This document shows positions 34,576 to 43,019 of a stretch of 64,000 nucleotides of DNA, piece after piece. The stretch spans positions 1-64,000 of the forward strand of contig JBBQQC010000004.1 in NCBI GenBank assembly GCA_038216465.1, given 5' to 3'. This DNA comes from JACCZX01 sp038216465. Its GTDB lineage: Bacteria; Pseudomonadota; Gammaproteobacteria; Burkholderiales; Burkholderiaceae_F. Position 1 is the first letter of the stretch. The number at the start of each line of letters is the position of its first letter. Made by a program: the position numbers and the translations under genes. The notes under the pieces are model-generated. The model ran no database searches, had not been told where the DNA came from, and saw only the letters and a list, made by a program, of their open reading frames with translations.

Positions 34576-35079
34576 ATGCCTATGTCAAGCGTAACTGCCT
34601 CCGAGCGCGGTCGCTCGCACGGTGTCGATATCACGGCTGCATTACTGGCGGGCTTGATTGCCGGCGTGGTGGACTTGGCGCTGCTGGCTGCGATTGCATT
34701 GGCGCAGGGTCAGAACGTGTGGGTGAATATGCGGATGACAGCGGCGATCCTGATGGGTCCGGGTGTGCTGCCGCCGCCGGCGACGTTCGATGCGCTGCTG
34801 TTCGCGGTGTCGAGCGTGGTGCACTTTGGACTGTCGATGATCTATGGCCTGATCGTGGCCTGGTTCGTGCGCAAGTCGAACTTTTCGATCGGGTTGATTA
34901 TCGGCGTCGCGGTGGGATTTGCGATTTACGTGATCAATTACTACGTGTTTGCGCCGCTGCTATTTCCGTGGCTGCTCGGGTCGCGCGCCGGCATGGTGCC
35001 GACGCTGATACATCCTGTGTTCGGCGTGATCGCCGCCGCAACCTATCTGAAGCTTCGTAAAGCGCCGCCCGGCACCTGA
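34576..35079 (+). CDS. Membrane protein of unknown function
   Basis: A 167-residue protein with four predicted membrane helices (ITAALLAGLIAGVVDLALLA, FAVSSVVHFGLSMIYGLIVA, FSIGLIIGVAVGFAIYVINY, HPVFGVIAAATYL). Similar proteins occur in betaproteobacteria without assigned function. No ribosome-binding site is clear for ATG 34576 or ATG 34582. It is flanked by unrelated minus-strand genes. Confidence 0.6.
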   Translation: MPMSSVTASERGRSHGVDITAALLAGLIAGVVDLALLAAIALAQGQNVWVNMRMTAAILMGPGVLPPPATFDALLFAVSSVVHFGLSMIYGLIVAWFVRKSNFSIGLIIGVAVGFAIYVINYYVFAPLLFPWLLGSRAGMVPTLIHPVFGVIAAATYLKLRKAPPGT

Positions 35080-35110
35080 CAGTGACGCGGGCGGTTGATC
35101 GGCCGTGCGG

Positions 35111-35602
35111 TTAGAGATCGACCTTGGCGTGCTGTTTCTGATCTTCCTTCGGCGTTTCGCCTTTGACGTAGGCTTTCGCTGCGTTGAAAACGAATTTCAA
35201 ACCCTGTGCTCCGGAGTTGTCCCAGTATTCGCCGTCCTGTGCGTCGAACTTCAGCATCGAAATTGAAGGATCGGCCTGTCCCTTCGGAAACCAGATTTTC
35301 CAGTCGGGCTTCCATAGGCGCTCGACCAACGCCTGGTCACGCACGACGGTGCCCTGTCCGCTTAGCGACGCAAATTGGGTCTTGCTTTGAAAAGTCAGCG
35401 TGCAGTTCGGATTCGCGCTGATCTCGGCGACTTTCGGTGAATCTATGTGGGTCACGAAGTACGCGTCCGCGTCGCGCCGCATCTGAGCGATCGCCATCGG
35501 ACGGGAATGCATGTGCCCGTCGGCTGACCGCGTCACCAGCATCGCGGTGTCGAAATCCTTCAGCAGGTCGTACAGATGTTCGCGTTCGTTTACTTGAGCC
35601 AT
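35111..35602 (-). CDS. Pyridoxamine 5'-phosphate oxidase-like (general stress protein 26-type) protein
   Basis: A 163-residue split-barrel flavin-binding protein. It has FDTAMLVTRSADGHMHSRPMA, FVTHIDSPKVAEISANPN, LSGQGTVVRDQALVERLWKP and FPKGQADPSISMLKFDAQDGEYWD, the set seen in the general stress protein 26 group. These bind FMN or FAD; the reaction is unknown. ATG 35602; transcribed away from the riboswitch region. Confidence 0.83.
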   Translation of the reverse strand: MAQVNEREHLYDLLKDFDTAMLVTRSADGHMHSRPMAIAQMRRDADAYFVTHIDSPKVAEISANPNCTLTFQSKTQFASLSGQGTVVRDQALVERLWKPDWKIWFPKGQADPSISMLKFDAQDGEYWDNSGAQGLKFVFNAAKAYVKGETPKEDQKQHAKVDL

Positions 35603-35682
35603 GTTTTCTCCATCGTGATTGATACTGCGCTCGGCTCAGACCAGCAAGAACGGTGCCGATCGTTGGCGCTATAGTCGCAGCG

Positions 35683-35868
35683 CGTCAGGTGCCCGATGTT
35701 TACGCATCGGGTGAAACGGGAAGCCGGTGAAGCGGAAACGCTGAGTCCGGCACTGCCCCCGCAACGGTGAGTCAGTCAAGCGGATCGCTTTGCTACCACT
35801 GCGTCGAAAGGCGCGGGAAGGTGTGGTCCGCCGCCATCAGGCGCTGATAAGTCCGGAGACCGGCCTGG
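35683..35868 (+). ncRNA. Cobalamin riboswitch
   Basis: The conserved B12-element blocks occur in order: AGGTGCC at 35687, GGTGAAACGGGAAGCCGGTG from 35710, CACTGCCCCCGCAACGGTGAG at about 35751-35771 and the B12 box AGTCCGGAGACCGGCC at about 35850-35865. It lies 118 bases upstream of btuB. After it, alternative hairpins (AGCGAGG with CCTCGCT, and GGGTG-TGCAG with CTGCACCC) may be the expression platform. Adenosylcobalamin would be expected to lower expression of the operon. The stretch 35603-35682 holds no gene. Confidence 0.95.
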
Positions 35869-35985
35869 CGGGCGAGTCGTCGCAGCGTGCGATGACTTCA
35901 GCAGCGCGATCGCGGCGGGCGAGGGTGTGCAGCGAGGTCTGCACCCATCGGGCGTCCTCGCTCGCGGATTGAACGCGGGTGAGCG

Positions 35986-37932
35986 ATGAAAAAAATTTCC
36001 GAAGTTGCAAGCGGCGCAAAACGGCGGTGCGCGTTGGGCATGTTGTCGGGTGCAGTCTGCGTTGGAGCCGTGAATGCGCAAGCTGCGTCGACCGCTACAC
36101 CACTGGGTCCGGTGATTGTCAGCGGCAGCCGCATCGAGGCCACGCCGGCCGACACCGGCTCAGCGGTTAGCATCATTACCGGTGCTGAGTTGGAACAGCA
36201 GCAAATCCGTTTCGTCTCCGACGCACTGCGTTCGCTTCCCGGCGTTGCGGTAAGCCGCCAGGGTCCGGTAGGCACGGTCACCCAGGTTCGCATCCGCGGG
36301 GCGGAAGCCAACCACACGGTGGTGCTGATCGACGGCGTCAAGATCAATGACCCGTTTACCTCGGAAGTCGATTTTGCACACTTGCTGTCGGCGCAGATTG
36401 ATCGCATCGAAATTCTGCGTGGCCCACAGAGCGTTTTATACGGCTCCGAAGCCATCGGCGGCGTGATCAGCATTTTCACCAAGCGCGGTGCGCCAGGCTT
36501 GCAAGCCGATGCATCGGCCGAACGTGGATCGTTTTCGACGTACAGCGGCGGTGCGGTACTGCGCGGCGCCACGGAGACTATCAACTACGCTTTGGCGGCC
36601 AACGCGTTTCGCACCGACGGTACCAACGTCTCGCGCTTCGGTGGCGAGGACGACGGCTACCGTAACCAAACGTTTTATGCACGCGCCGGCTGGGCGCCGT
36701 CGAAGGATGCCTCGCTTGACGCGTCGCTGCGCTTTCGCAACAGTCGCGGTGAATTTGATCCGCAGGACTTTAGCTTCCCGCCCGGGCCGACGTTCGGCTT
36801 GATCGTCGACGGCGATCGCCGCAGCGAAGGCGAACAGCTCGATGCGAGAGTGCGCGGGCGATTGACGACCGGTGCGCTAGAACATCAGCTCGGATTCGCG
36901 CGTACCCGCACCGTTGAAGACACGTTTGCTGACGGCGTCTTTTCGAATGGCTTCGAAGGCCGACGTGACCGGTTCGACTATCAGGGAACGTGGCGCTTCG
37001 GCGGGCTCGATGTACCCCAAACCTTCACCCTGGCCGCGGAGCACGAGCGCCAGCATTTCGAGAGCAAGGGACCGACTCCGGCGTCCGCGCAAAGCCAGGC
37101 CCGTCACAACGAAAAGACCGGCTTCGCCGCCGAGTACTGGGTACGTTTGCCGTCGCTGACCGCGCTGACGTTTTCCGCGCGGCGCGACCACCACGAGCTG
37201 TTCGAAGATGCAACGACGTATCGCATCACAGCGGCGCAACCGTTGGCACAGCGCGTCAAGCTGCGCGCAAGCTATGGCACCGCGATCGCGAATCCGACCT
37301 TTTTCGAGCTGTTTGGCTTCATAGCGGGCAGCTTCGATCCCAACCCTGCGCTAAAGCCCGAGAAGTCGCGCGGCTACGACTTCGGCGCCGACTTCACGAT
37401 AGCCGAGCGCGGACAGCTTTCGATCACGTACTTCGACGCCGATCTGCGCCATGAGATCGCCACTACGTTCGACGCCTCGACGTTTCGGTCGAGCGTTGCC
37501 AACTTGGCCGGCCGCAGCAAGCGCCGTGGCATCGAAGCGGAAGCGCACTACGCGCCAAGCGAGAACATCACTGTGGCGTTTATGTACACCTACACGGACG
37601 CGAAGCAGCCGGATGGGCAGATCGAAGTGCGACGCCCACGCCACATCGGTTCGGCTGCGATAACCTACGCGCTGCCGAGCACGCGGGGCGCGATTACGCT
37701 CGCGGCCGATCACAACGGCCGGCAGGAAGATCTCGATTTTCGAAGCTTCACCTCAGCGCGCGTGACGTTGCGCGATTACACACTGGTGAGGCTGGCCGGC
37801 CATTATGCAATTAGGCGCAATGTGAGCCTGACGGCACGCATCGAAAATCTGCTGGATCAGCAGTACGAAGAGGTATTTTCGTATCGCGCGACCGGGCGCG
37901 CGTTTTACGCCGGCGTGCAGGCACGCTTCTAG
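35986..37932 (+). CDS. btuB: TonB-dependent vitamin B12 receptor
   Basis: A 648-residue outer-membrane receptor. A signal peptide (about 33 residues ending NAQA) precedes the plug domain with PVIVSGSRIEATPADTGSAV, DALRSLPGVAVSRQG and RIRGAEANHTVVLIDGVKI; the rest is a 22-strand-type barrel ending in the aromatic FYAGVQARF. Function as a cobalamin receptor is inferred from the riboswitch upstream and btuFCD downstream. ATG 35986 has a weak GGTGAG upstream, as expected if translation is regulated. Confidence 0.92.
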   Translation: MKKISEVASGAKRRCALGMLSGAVCVGAVNAQAASTATPLGPVIVSGSRIEATPADTGSAVSIITGAELEQQQIRFVSDALRSLPGVAVSRQGPVGTVTQVRIRGAEANHTVVLIDGVKINDPFTSEVDFAHLLSAQIDRIEILRGPQSVLYGSEAIGGVISIFTKRGAPGLQADASAERGSFSTYSGGAVLRGATETINYALAANAFRTDGTNVSRFGGEDDGYRNQTFYARAGWAPSKDASLDASLRFRNSRGEFDPQDFSFPPGPTFGLIVDGDRRSEGEQLDARVRGRLTTGALEHQLGFARTRTVEDTFADGVFSNGFEGRRDRFDYQGTWRFGGLDVPQTFTLAAEHERQHFESKGPTPASAQSQARHNEKTGFAAEYWVRLPSLTALTFSARRDHHELFEDATTYRITAAQPLAQRVKLRASYGTAIANPTFFELFGFIAGSFDPNPALKPEKSRGYDFGADFTIAERGQLSITYFDADLRHEIATTFDASTFRSSVANLAGRSKRRGIEAEAHYAPSENITVAFMYTYTDAKQPDGQIEVRRPRHIGSAAITYALPSTRGAITLAADHNGRQEDLDFRSFTSARVTLRDYTLVRLAGHYAIRRNVSLTARIENLLDQQYEEVFSYRATGRAFYAGVQARF

Positions 37933-38789
37933 TGCCGAAGAACTTGCTTCACGTGATGGCCGTGCTGCTGTGTGCAGGCATCGCGGGTGCGGTAATCGCA
38001 GCGCCGCAGCGCGTCGTATCGCTGAACCTGTGCAGCGACGAGCTTGTGTTACGGCTCGCGTCGCCCGGCACGGTCCGATCGGTCACTTGGCTGGCGCGCG
38101 ATCCGGCGTTGTCGAACGTATCGGCTCTCGCGCAGAACGTGCCGGTCAATCGCGGCCTCGCCGAAGACGTCGTGCCGCTTGCCCCCGATCTTGTGCTTGC
38201 TGGCGCCTACACGACGCGCACTGCGGTGGCGCTACTGAAGCGGCTCGGCATACCCGTGCTCGAGCTGACCATACCGAGCAGTGTGGAGGAAGCGCTGACG
38301 CAAATCGTGGTCGTTGCAGAGGCGCTTGGAACGCGGGCGAGCGGATTGCAACTGGCCGCGCAGATTGACGAGCAGCTCGCGGCGCTGCCCGCGGTGTTAC
38401 CCAATTCCGCGCGGCCGATCGCTGTGGTGTACCAGCCCAATGGGTTGACGATCGGAAGCGGTTCGCTGATCAACGACCTGTTCAACCGCGCAGGGTTACG
38501 CAACCTTGCGGTCGAGCGCCGCATCGACAACTACGGACACTTGCCGCTCGAGTTGCTGCTGGCGGCGCAGCCCGACCTGCTGATTACGAATGCAGCTGAC
38601 GGGCGCGGGCCCGCGCTCGCTAACGAAGTGTTGCGCCACCCGGCGCTCGCGCGCCGCTACGGCGCGGCGCGCACGGTCAGCATGCCTTCAGCGTGGTGGA
38701 GCTGTGGCGGGCCGCGTATGGTGGACGCGGTGCGGCGTCTGCAGCAAGCGGCGCAGCAACAGCCGTCGAATGTGAGCGGTCCTCGATGA
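37932..38789 (+). CDS. btuF: Cobalamin ABC transporter, periplasmic binding protein
   Basis: A 285-residue protein with a signal peptide (cut near VIAAP), then RVVSLNLCSDELVLRLA, the usual start of BtuF/FhuD-type class III binding proteins, LAPDLVLAGAYTTRTAVALLKRLG and PDLLITNAADGRGPA. It would carry B12 from BtuB to BtuCD. The GTG start overlaps the btuB stop by one base, and its end overlaps btuC by four bases. Confidence 0.9.
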   Translation: MPKNLLHVMAVLLCAGIAGAVIAAPQRVVSLNLCSDELVLRLASPGTVRSVTWLARDPALSNVSALAQNVPVNRGLAEDVVPLAPDLVLAGAYTTRTAVALLKRLGIPVLELTIPSSVEEALTQIVVVAEALGTRASGLQLAAQIDEQLAALPAVLPNSARPIAVVYQPNGLTIGSGSLINDLFNRAGLRNLAVERRIDNYGHLPLELLLAAQPDLLITNAADGRGPALANEVLRHPALARRYGAARTVSMPSAWWSCGGPRMVDAVRRLQQAAQQQPSNVSGPR

Positions 38790-39820
38790 GCGCGCGCGCA
38801 TCCGGCGTGTCGGCTGCTGCCCTCGCAACGCAGCGGACGCCCTGGCTGCTGACGTTTCTGGTATTCATTCTGCTGCTGCTCACGGCCGTGTCGCTCGCAA
38901 TCGGACAGATTTCGCTGGATGTGGCATCAGCGGCCGCGCAATGGCTGCGCGGCGAATCGTCGCTCGCGACATTGGTCCTGGTCGAGTTGCGTGTGCCGCG
39001 CACTTTGCTCGCGGTGCTGGTCGGTGCCAGTCTGGGACTGGCGGGGGCGGCGCTGCAGGGACTGCTGCGCAATCCGCTCGCCGAGCCGGGCATTATCGGC
39101 GTGTCGGCATGCGCGGCGCTCGGTGCGGTGCTCGCGTTTTACAGCGGCGTTTCGTTCGCCGCGCCCCTGGCGCTGCCGCTGGCCGGCATTGCTGGCGCGC
39201 TGATCGCCGTAGTGTTGCTATATGCGCTAGCGGGACGCGAAGCCAGCACGCTGACGTTGATTCTGGCGGGTGTCGCGATCAACGGCTTCGCCGGAGCGGC
39301 GACTGCACTTGCGCTTAATCTCGCGCCAAATCCCTTCGCGGTCACGGAAATCGTTTTCTGGATGATGGGGTCGCTGGCCGACCGCAGCGTCAGTCATTTG
39401 CAGCTGGCGGCGCCATTGATGATTGGCGGTTGGATGTTGCTGCTAAGCGGCGGCCGCGCACTCGACGCGTTGACGCTGGGTGAAGACACCGCGGCCAGTC
39501 TCGGCATGCGGCTTCCGCGGCTTCGATTCGCGCTCGTGCTAGGCACCGCACTCGCAGTCGGCAGCGGCGTGGCCGTGACCGGTGCGGTTGGTTTTGTTGG
39601 ACTCGTCGCGCCGCATCTGATGCGGCCCTGGGTCGCGCATCAACCGAGCCGTCTGCTGTTGGCGAGCGCACTCGCCGGGGCGATTCTGGTGCTGGCGGCC
39701 GACATTGCGATTCGTCTGATCCCCGGTGGGGCCGAACTCAAGCTGGGTGTCGTCACGGCGCTGATCGGCGCGCCGTTTTTTCTCGTGCTCGTGATGAAAC
39801 TGCGCCGGGAGACCATTTGA
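38786..39820 (+). CDS. btuC: Cobalamin ABC transporter, permease
   Basis: A 344-residue inner-membrane permease of the FecCD/BtuC family with about ten helices. Typical blocks: RVPRTLLAVLVGASLGLAGA, LLRNPLAEPGIIGVSACAAL, LTLILAGVAINGFAGA, TGAVGFVGLVAPHLMRP and the end GVVTALIGAPFFLVLVMKL. ATG 38786 overlaps btuF as ATGA; an upstream frame to 38693 lies inside btuF and is not used. Confidence 0.94.
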   Translation: MSARASGVSAAALATQRTPWLLTFLVFILLLLTAVSLAIGQISLDVASAAAQWLRGESSLATLVLVELRVPRTLLAVLVGASLGLAGAALQGLLRNPLAEPGIIGVSACAALGAVLAFYSGVSFAAPLALPLAGIAGALIAVVLLYALAGREASTLTLILAGVAINGFAGAATALALNLAPNPFAVTEIVFWMMGSLADRSVSHLQLAAPLMIGGWMLLLSGGRALDALTLGEDTAASLGMRLPRLRFALVLGTALAVGSGVAVTGAVGFVGLVAPHLMRPWVAHQPSRLLLASALAGAILVLAADIAIRLIPGGAELKLGVVTALIGAPFFLVLVMKLRRETI

Positions 39821-40602
39821 TGCGGATCTCCGCTGAAGGCATCACAGTCACGACCGAGGCCGCGACGTTACTTGACGATGTCAATGGGGTTGCCGACCCG
39901 GGCCAGTTGCTCGGAGTGGTCGGGCCCAACGGGGCCGGCAAATCGACGTTGCTGCGCCTGCTCGCGGGTCTTCGCGACTGCACGCGAGGGCGGGTGCGCT
40001 ATGACGGTCATACGCGCAACGATCTGAAAGCGCGCACGCTGTCACGGCAGGTCGCTTACCTCGCGCAGCGCGGCCCGGTGGCGTGGCCGTTGACGGTTGA
40101 ACGTCTGGTTGCGCTGGGGCGGCTGCCACATTTGCAAAGATGGTCGTCGTACGACGCGCACGGGGTTGCTGCAATCGACACCGCGCTTTCCGATACCGAC
40201 ACGCTGCACTTGCGGCACCGCATCGTCGATACATTATCGGGCGGAGAGCTCGCGCGGGCGCTGTTGGCGCGCGCGCTGGCCGTCGGCGGCGCAGCGTTGC
40301 TGGCCGATGAGCCGGTTGCCGAGCTTGATCCGTATCACCAGTTGCAGGTGATGGAGATCCTGCGTGCGCGCGCGCGTGTGGGGCAGACGGTGATCGTCGT
40401 ACTGCATGAAATCACCCTCGCGGCCCGGTTTTGCGATCGCCTGTTGTTGCTCGATCGTGGTCGCGTCGCTGCTGCAGGAACGCCGGCCGAAGTCCTGACC
40501 GACGAGAACCTGCACGCCACTTATCGCGTGCGTGCCTTGCGCGGCGAACGCGACGGCGACGGATATCTGCTGCCCTGGACGCGCACCGATCAGACCGCTT
40601 AG
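39820..40602 (+). CDS. btuD: Cobalamin ABC transporter, ATPase
   Basis: A 260-residue ABC ATPase. Walker A is GPNGAGKST near residue 37, the signature LSGGELARALLARALA, Walker B ALLADEPVAELD and the switch His in VIVVLHEITLAARFC. It powers BtuC. ATG 39820 overlaps the btuC stop by one base (TGATG); it ends the B12 operon, and dusA begins 23 bases later. Confidence 0.93.
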   Translation: MRISAEGITVTTEAATLLDDVNGVADPGQLLGVVGPNGAGKSTLLRLLAGLRDCTRGRVRYDGHTRNDLKARTLSRQVAYLAQRGPVAWPLTVERLVALGRLPHLQRWSSYDAHGVAAIDTALSDTDTLHLRHRIVDTLSGGELARALLARALAVGGAALLADEPVAELDPYHQLQVMEILRARARVGQTVIVVLHEITLAARFCDRLLLLDRGRVAAAGTPAEVLTDENLHATYRVRALRGERDGDGYLLPWTRTDQTA

Positions 40603-40625
40603 CAGGTGTCATGGTGTGAGTGGGT

Positions 40626-41663
40626 ATGCTGTTGCCGCCTATGCCCGATGTCGCTTCGTCGTCCGGTCCACACGATCCGCACAGGTTCTGCGTCGCCCCG
40701 ATGATGGAGTGGACCGACCGCCACTGTCGCTACTTTCATCGACAGCTGACGCGGCACGCCCGGCTGTACACCGAGATGCTCACGACCGGAACGTTGCTGC
40801 ACGGCGACGCCGAGCGGCATCTGAAATTTGATGCCGCCGAGCATCCGGTTGCGCTGCAGCTCGGCGGCAGCGAACCCGAGGCGCTTGCGCACGCCGCGAA
40901 GCTCGGGCAACAGGTCGGCTACGATGAAATCAATTTGAACTGCGGCTGCCCGTCGGAGCGTGTGCAGCGCGGCGCGTTCGGGGCGTGTTTGATGGCCGAA
41001 CCTGCGCTGGTGGCCAACTGCATCAAGGCAATGCGAGATGTAGTGACAATCCCGGTTACGGTCAAGCACCGGATCGGTGTCGATCGTCGTGACGATTACG
41101 GCTTCGTGCGCGACTTCGTCGGTGCGCTGTATGACGCGGGCTGCCGCGTGTTCATCGTGCACGCGCGCAGCGCATGGCTGAAGGGCTTGAGTCCGAAACA
41201 AAATCGCGAAGTGCCACCGCTTGACTACGCGCGCGTAGCCCAGTTGAAGCGTGATTTCGCGTCAGCCGGCTTTGTGTTGAACGGCGGAATCACGACGTTA
41301 AATCTGGCGCGCGATCACCTGGCGCACACAACGGGCGTCATGCTGGGCCGCGCCGCCTATCAAGATCCGTACCTTCTTGCAGGTGTCGACTGTGCGCTGT
41401 TCGGTGCTACCGCGCCGGCGCCGTCTCGCGCGTCGCTGGTGCTGAAAATGACGGACTATCTAAAGCGAGAGACGCGCTCGGGCACTGCGCCGCGGCAGGT
41501 TGCGCGGCATATGCTGGGCCTGTTTCAGGGGTTGCGCGGCGCCCGCCGGTGGCGCCGCACGCTGAGTGACGCCGACGCGCTGCAACGCTACGGGTCGGAA
41601 ATATTGATGCACGCTTTCGATCAGGTCGAGCACCCCTTCGAGTCGCTGCAGGCGGCAGCTTGA
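40626..41663 (+). CDS. dusA: tRNA-dihydrouridine(20/20a) synthase
   Basis: A 345-residue flavin enzyme reducing U20/U20a of tRNA. Motifs: RFCVAPMMEWTDRHCRYFHR, LNCGCPSERVQRGAFGACLM with the catalytic Cys, IPVTVKHRIGVD, FIVHARSAWLKGLSPKQNRE and GVMLGRAAYQDPYLL. The DusA-type C-terminal part is present. The start is uncertain among GTG 40620, ATG 40626 and ATG 40641. Gene placement after btuD may allow read-through. Confidence 0.93.
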   Translation: MLLPPMPDVASSSGPHDPHRFCVAPMMEWTDRHCRYFHRQLTRHARLYTEMLTTGTLLHGDAERHLKFDAAEHPVALQLGGSEPEALAHAAKLGQQVGYDEINLNCGCPSERVQRGAFGACLMAEPALVANCIKAMRDVVTIPVTVKHRIGVDRRDDYGFVRDFVGALYDAGCRVFIVHARSAWLKGLSPKQNREVPPLDYARVAQLKRDFASAGFVLNGGITTLNLARDHLAHTTGVMLGRAAYQDPYLLAGVDCALFGATAPAPSRASLVLKMTDYLKRETRSGTAPRQVARHMLGLFQGLRGARRWRRTLSDADALQRYGSEILMHAFDQVEHPFESLQAAA

Positions 41664-41675
41664 GGCCAACGCTCG

Positions 41676-42410
41676 CTAGTCGATTCGCAGTCGGTAACCG
41701 ACCCCGTGAACGGTTTCCAGATTTGCGTACCCGGCGTCCGACAAAGCCCGGCGCAGCAGGTGCACCTGACTGCGCAGCACGTCGCTGTCGCGCTCGCCGT
41801 CCGGCCAGAGCTCCGATTCGAGTTCAACGCGCGTGACGACCCGGCCGGGGTCGCGCAGCAAATACTCGAGTATGCGCATCGGGCGTGGTGCCAGATGAAT
41901 CGCAACATCGTTTACGGACACCGATCGCGTGCGCCGATCGAATCGAAGCGGACCCGCCGATACGATAGCGGCGACCATCGTGCCGCTGGCGCGTCGATGC
42001 AACGCCGTTACGCGCGCCTCGAGTTCGGCAAGCGCGAACGGTTTCGTCAGGTGATCATCGGCGCCGAGCTCGAAGCAGCTGAGCTTGCTTGCAATCTCGT
42101 CGCGAGCGGTCAGGATCAACACCGGCGTCGTAAGCCCGAACTCGTGCCGTAGATGATGCAGCACCTGAGTGCCGTCAAGCCGGGGCAGACCGAGATCGAG
42201 CACGATAACGTCGAACGTCGCGCTGGCAAGGCGCACGAGCGCCGCGGGACCGTCGTAGGCGACATCGACTTTGTGACCGCGCAGCTCGAGGTAAGTGACG
42301 CAATTGCGCGCAATCGTCGCTTCGTCCTCGACGATCAGGATGTGGCAAGCGGCCGTTTTCTCGTCCGGCGGCTCGCGGCGCAGCGCGATGTCGACCTTTA
42401 TTGAGGACAC
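41676..42410 (-). CDS. OmpR/PhoB-type response regulator, no adjacent kinase
   Basis: A 244-residue protein: receiver domain with the acidic pair in LIVEDEATI, the phosphoacceptor Asp in VIVLDLGLPRLDG, Thr in ILTARDE and Lys in LTKPFALAE, then a winged-helix DNA-binding domain (RPMRILEYLLRDPGRVVTR, LRSQVHLLRRALSDAG, ETVHGVGYRL). All receiver residues are intact. No histidine kinase is adjacent. The GTG start overlaps the DUF4124 gene stop by 13 bases, so the two probably share a transcript. Confidence 0.9.
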   Translation of the reverse strand: MSSIKVDIALRREPPDEKTAACHILIVEDEATIARNCVTYLELRGHKVDVAYDGPAALVRLASATFDVIVLDLGLPRLDGTQVLHHLRHEFGLTTPVLILTARDEIASKLSCFELGADDHLTKPFALAELEARVTALHRRASGTMVAAIVSAGPLRFDRRTRSVSVNDVAIHLAPRPMRILEYLLRDPGRVVTRVELESELWPDGERDSDVLRSQVHLLRRALSDAGYANLETVHGVGYRLRID

Positions 42411-42877
42411 GCCTTCGGTAGTTCCGCCTCGCGCCGGCTAACTTCCTGATTTGCCTTGCGCATCTGCTCGATAGTTGCCGCGCGCATGTCGACTGCATTG
42501 CGCAATTCACTCGCGCGCGCTAGGTTGCGCCGTGCGCGCTCGCAGCGATCGGCGATCTTCATCTCCTCGCGGCTGCGTTTGTCCGCGGCACGCTTTTCAT
42601 CGTCCGTCTGTTTTTTGCGGTCTTTTTCGATCTGCTTGACTTCAGCCGCCTCTTTCTTGGCGCGATCCTTTGCTGCTTGCTGAGCGGGTACGCTGACCGA
42701 CGGCGACGTGTTGACTTTGCGCACCGGCGAGGCCCCGGGCGGGCACTCGCGATTTGAATACGTCACCGTCCCGTCCTTCGTTTCGCAGCGTTGCACCTGC
42801 GTCTGCTGCGCCGACGCGGCTCCGATTGCGCCGACCGCGAGCGCACAAACAAGAAAAGGGCTGGCTGGCAATCTCAT
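42398..42877 (-). CDS. DUF4124-type secreted protein
   Basis: A 159-residue protein with a signal peptide ending ASA, a short DUF4124-like module (RCETKDGTVTYSNRECPPGA) and then a long, highly charged, probably helical coiled-coil segment (about residues 65-150, rich in Lys, Arg, Glu). Such proteins sit in the periplasm; function is unknown. It lies upstream of and overlaps the response regulator gene. Confidence 0.75.
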   Translation of the reverse strand: MRLPASPFLVCALAVGAIGAASAQQTQVQRCETKDGTVTYSNRECPPGASPVRKVNTSPSVSVPAQQAAKDRAKKEAAEVKQIEKDRKKQTDDEKRAADKRSREEMKIADRCERARRNLARASELRNAVDMRAATIEQMRKANQEVSRREAELPKACPQ

Positions 42878-43019
42878 CGGCGTTCTCTCAGCCGCACGCG
42901 CGGCGATATTCAGCAGTCAGGTCTTGATGCGCGTCGGTCAACACGTTGAGTAATCAGCGCGATTTTCATCGCGCACGAGTCTATCGAATAACCCTGATCC
43001 CAGCGCAACAGTGGATTTG

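Noticed and set aside
34560..34590. TATAAA directly upstream of ATG 34576/34582, suggesting a leaderless transcript
   Set aside because: No -35 element at the right distance and no other support; too weak to claim.
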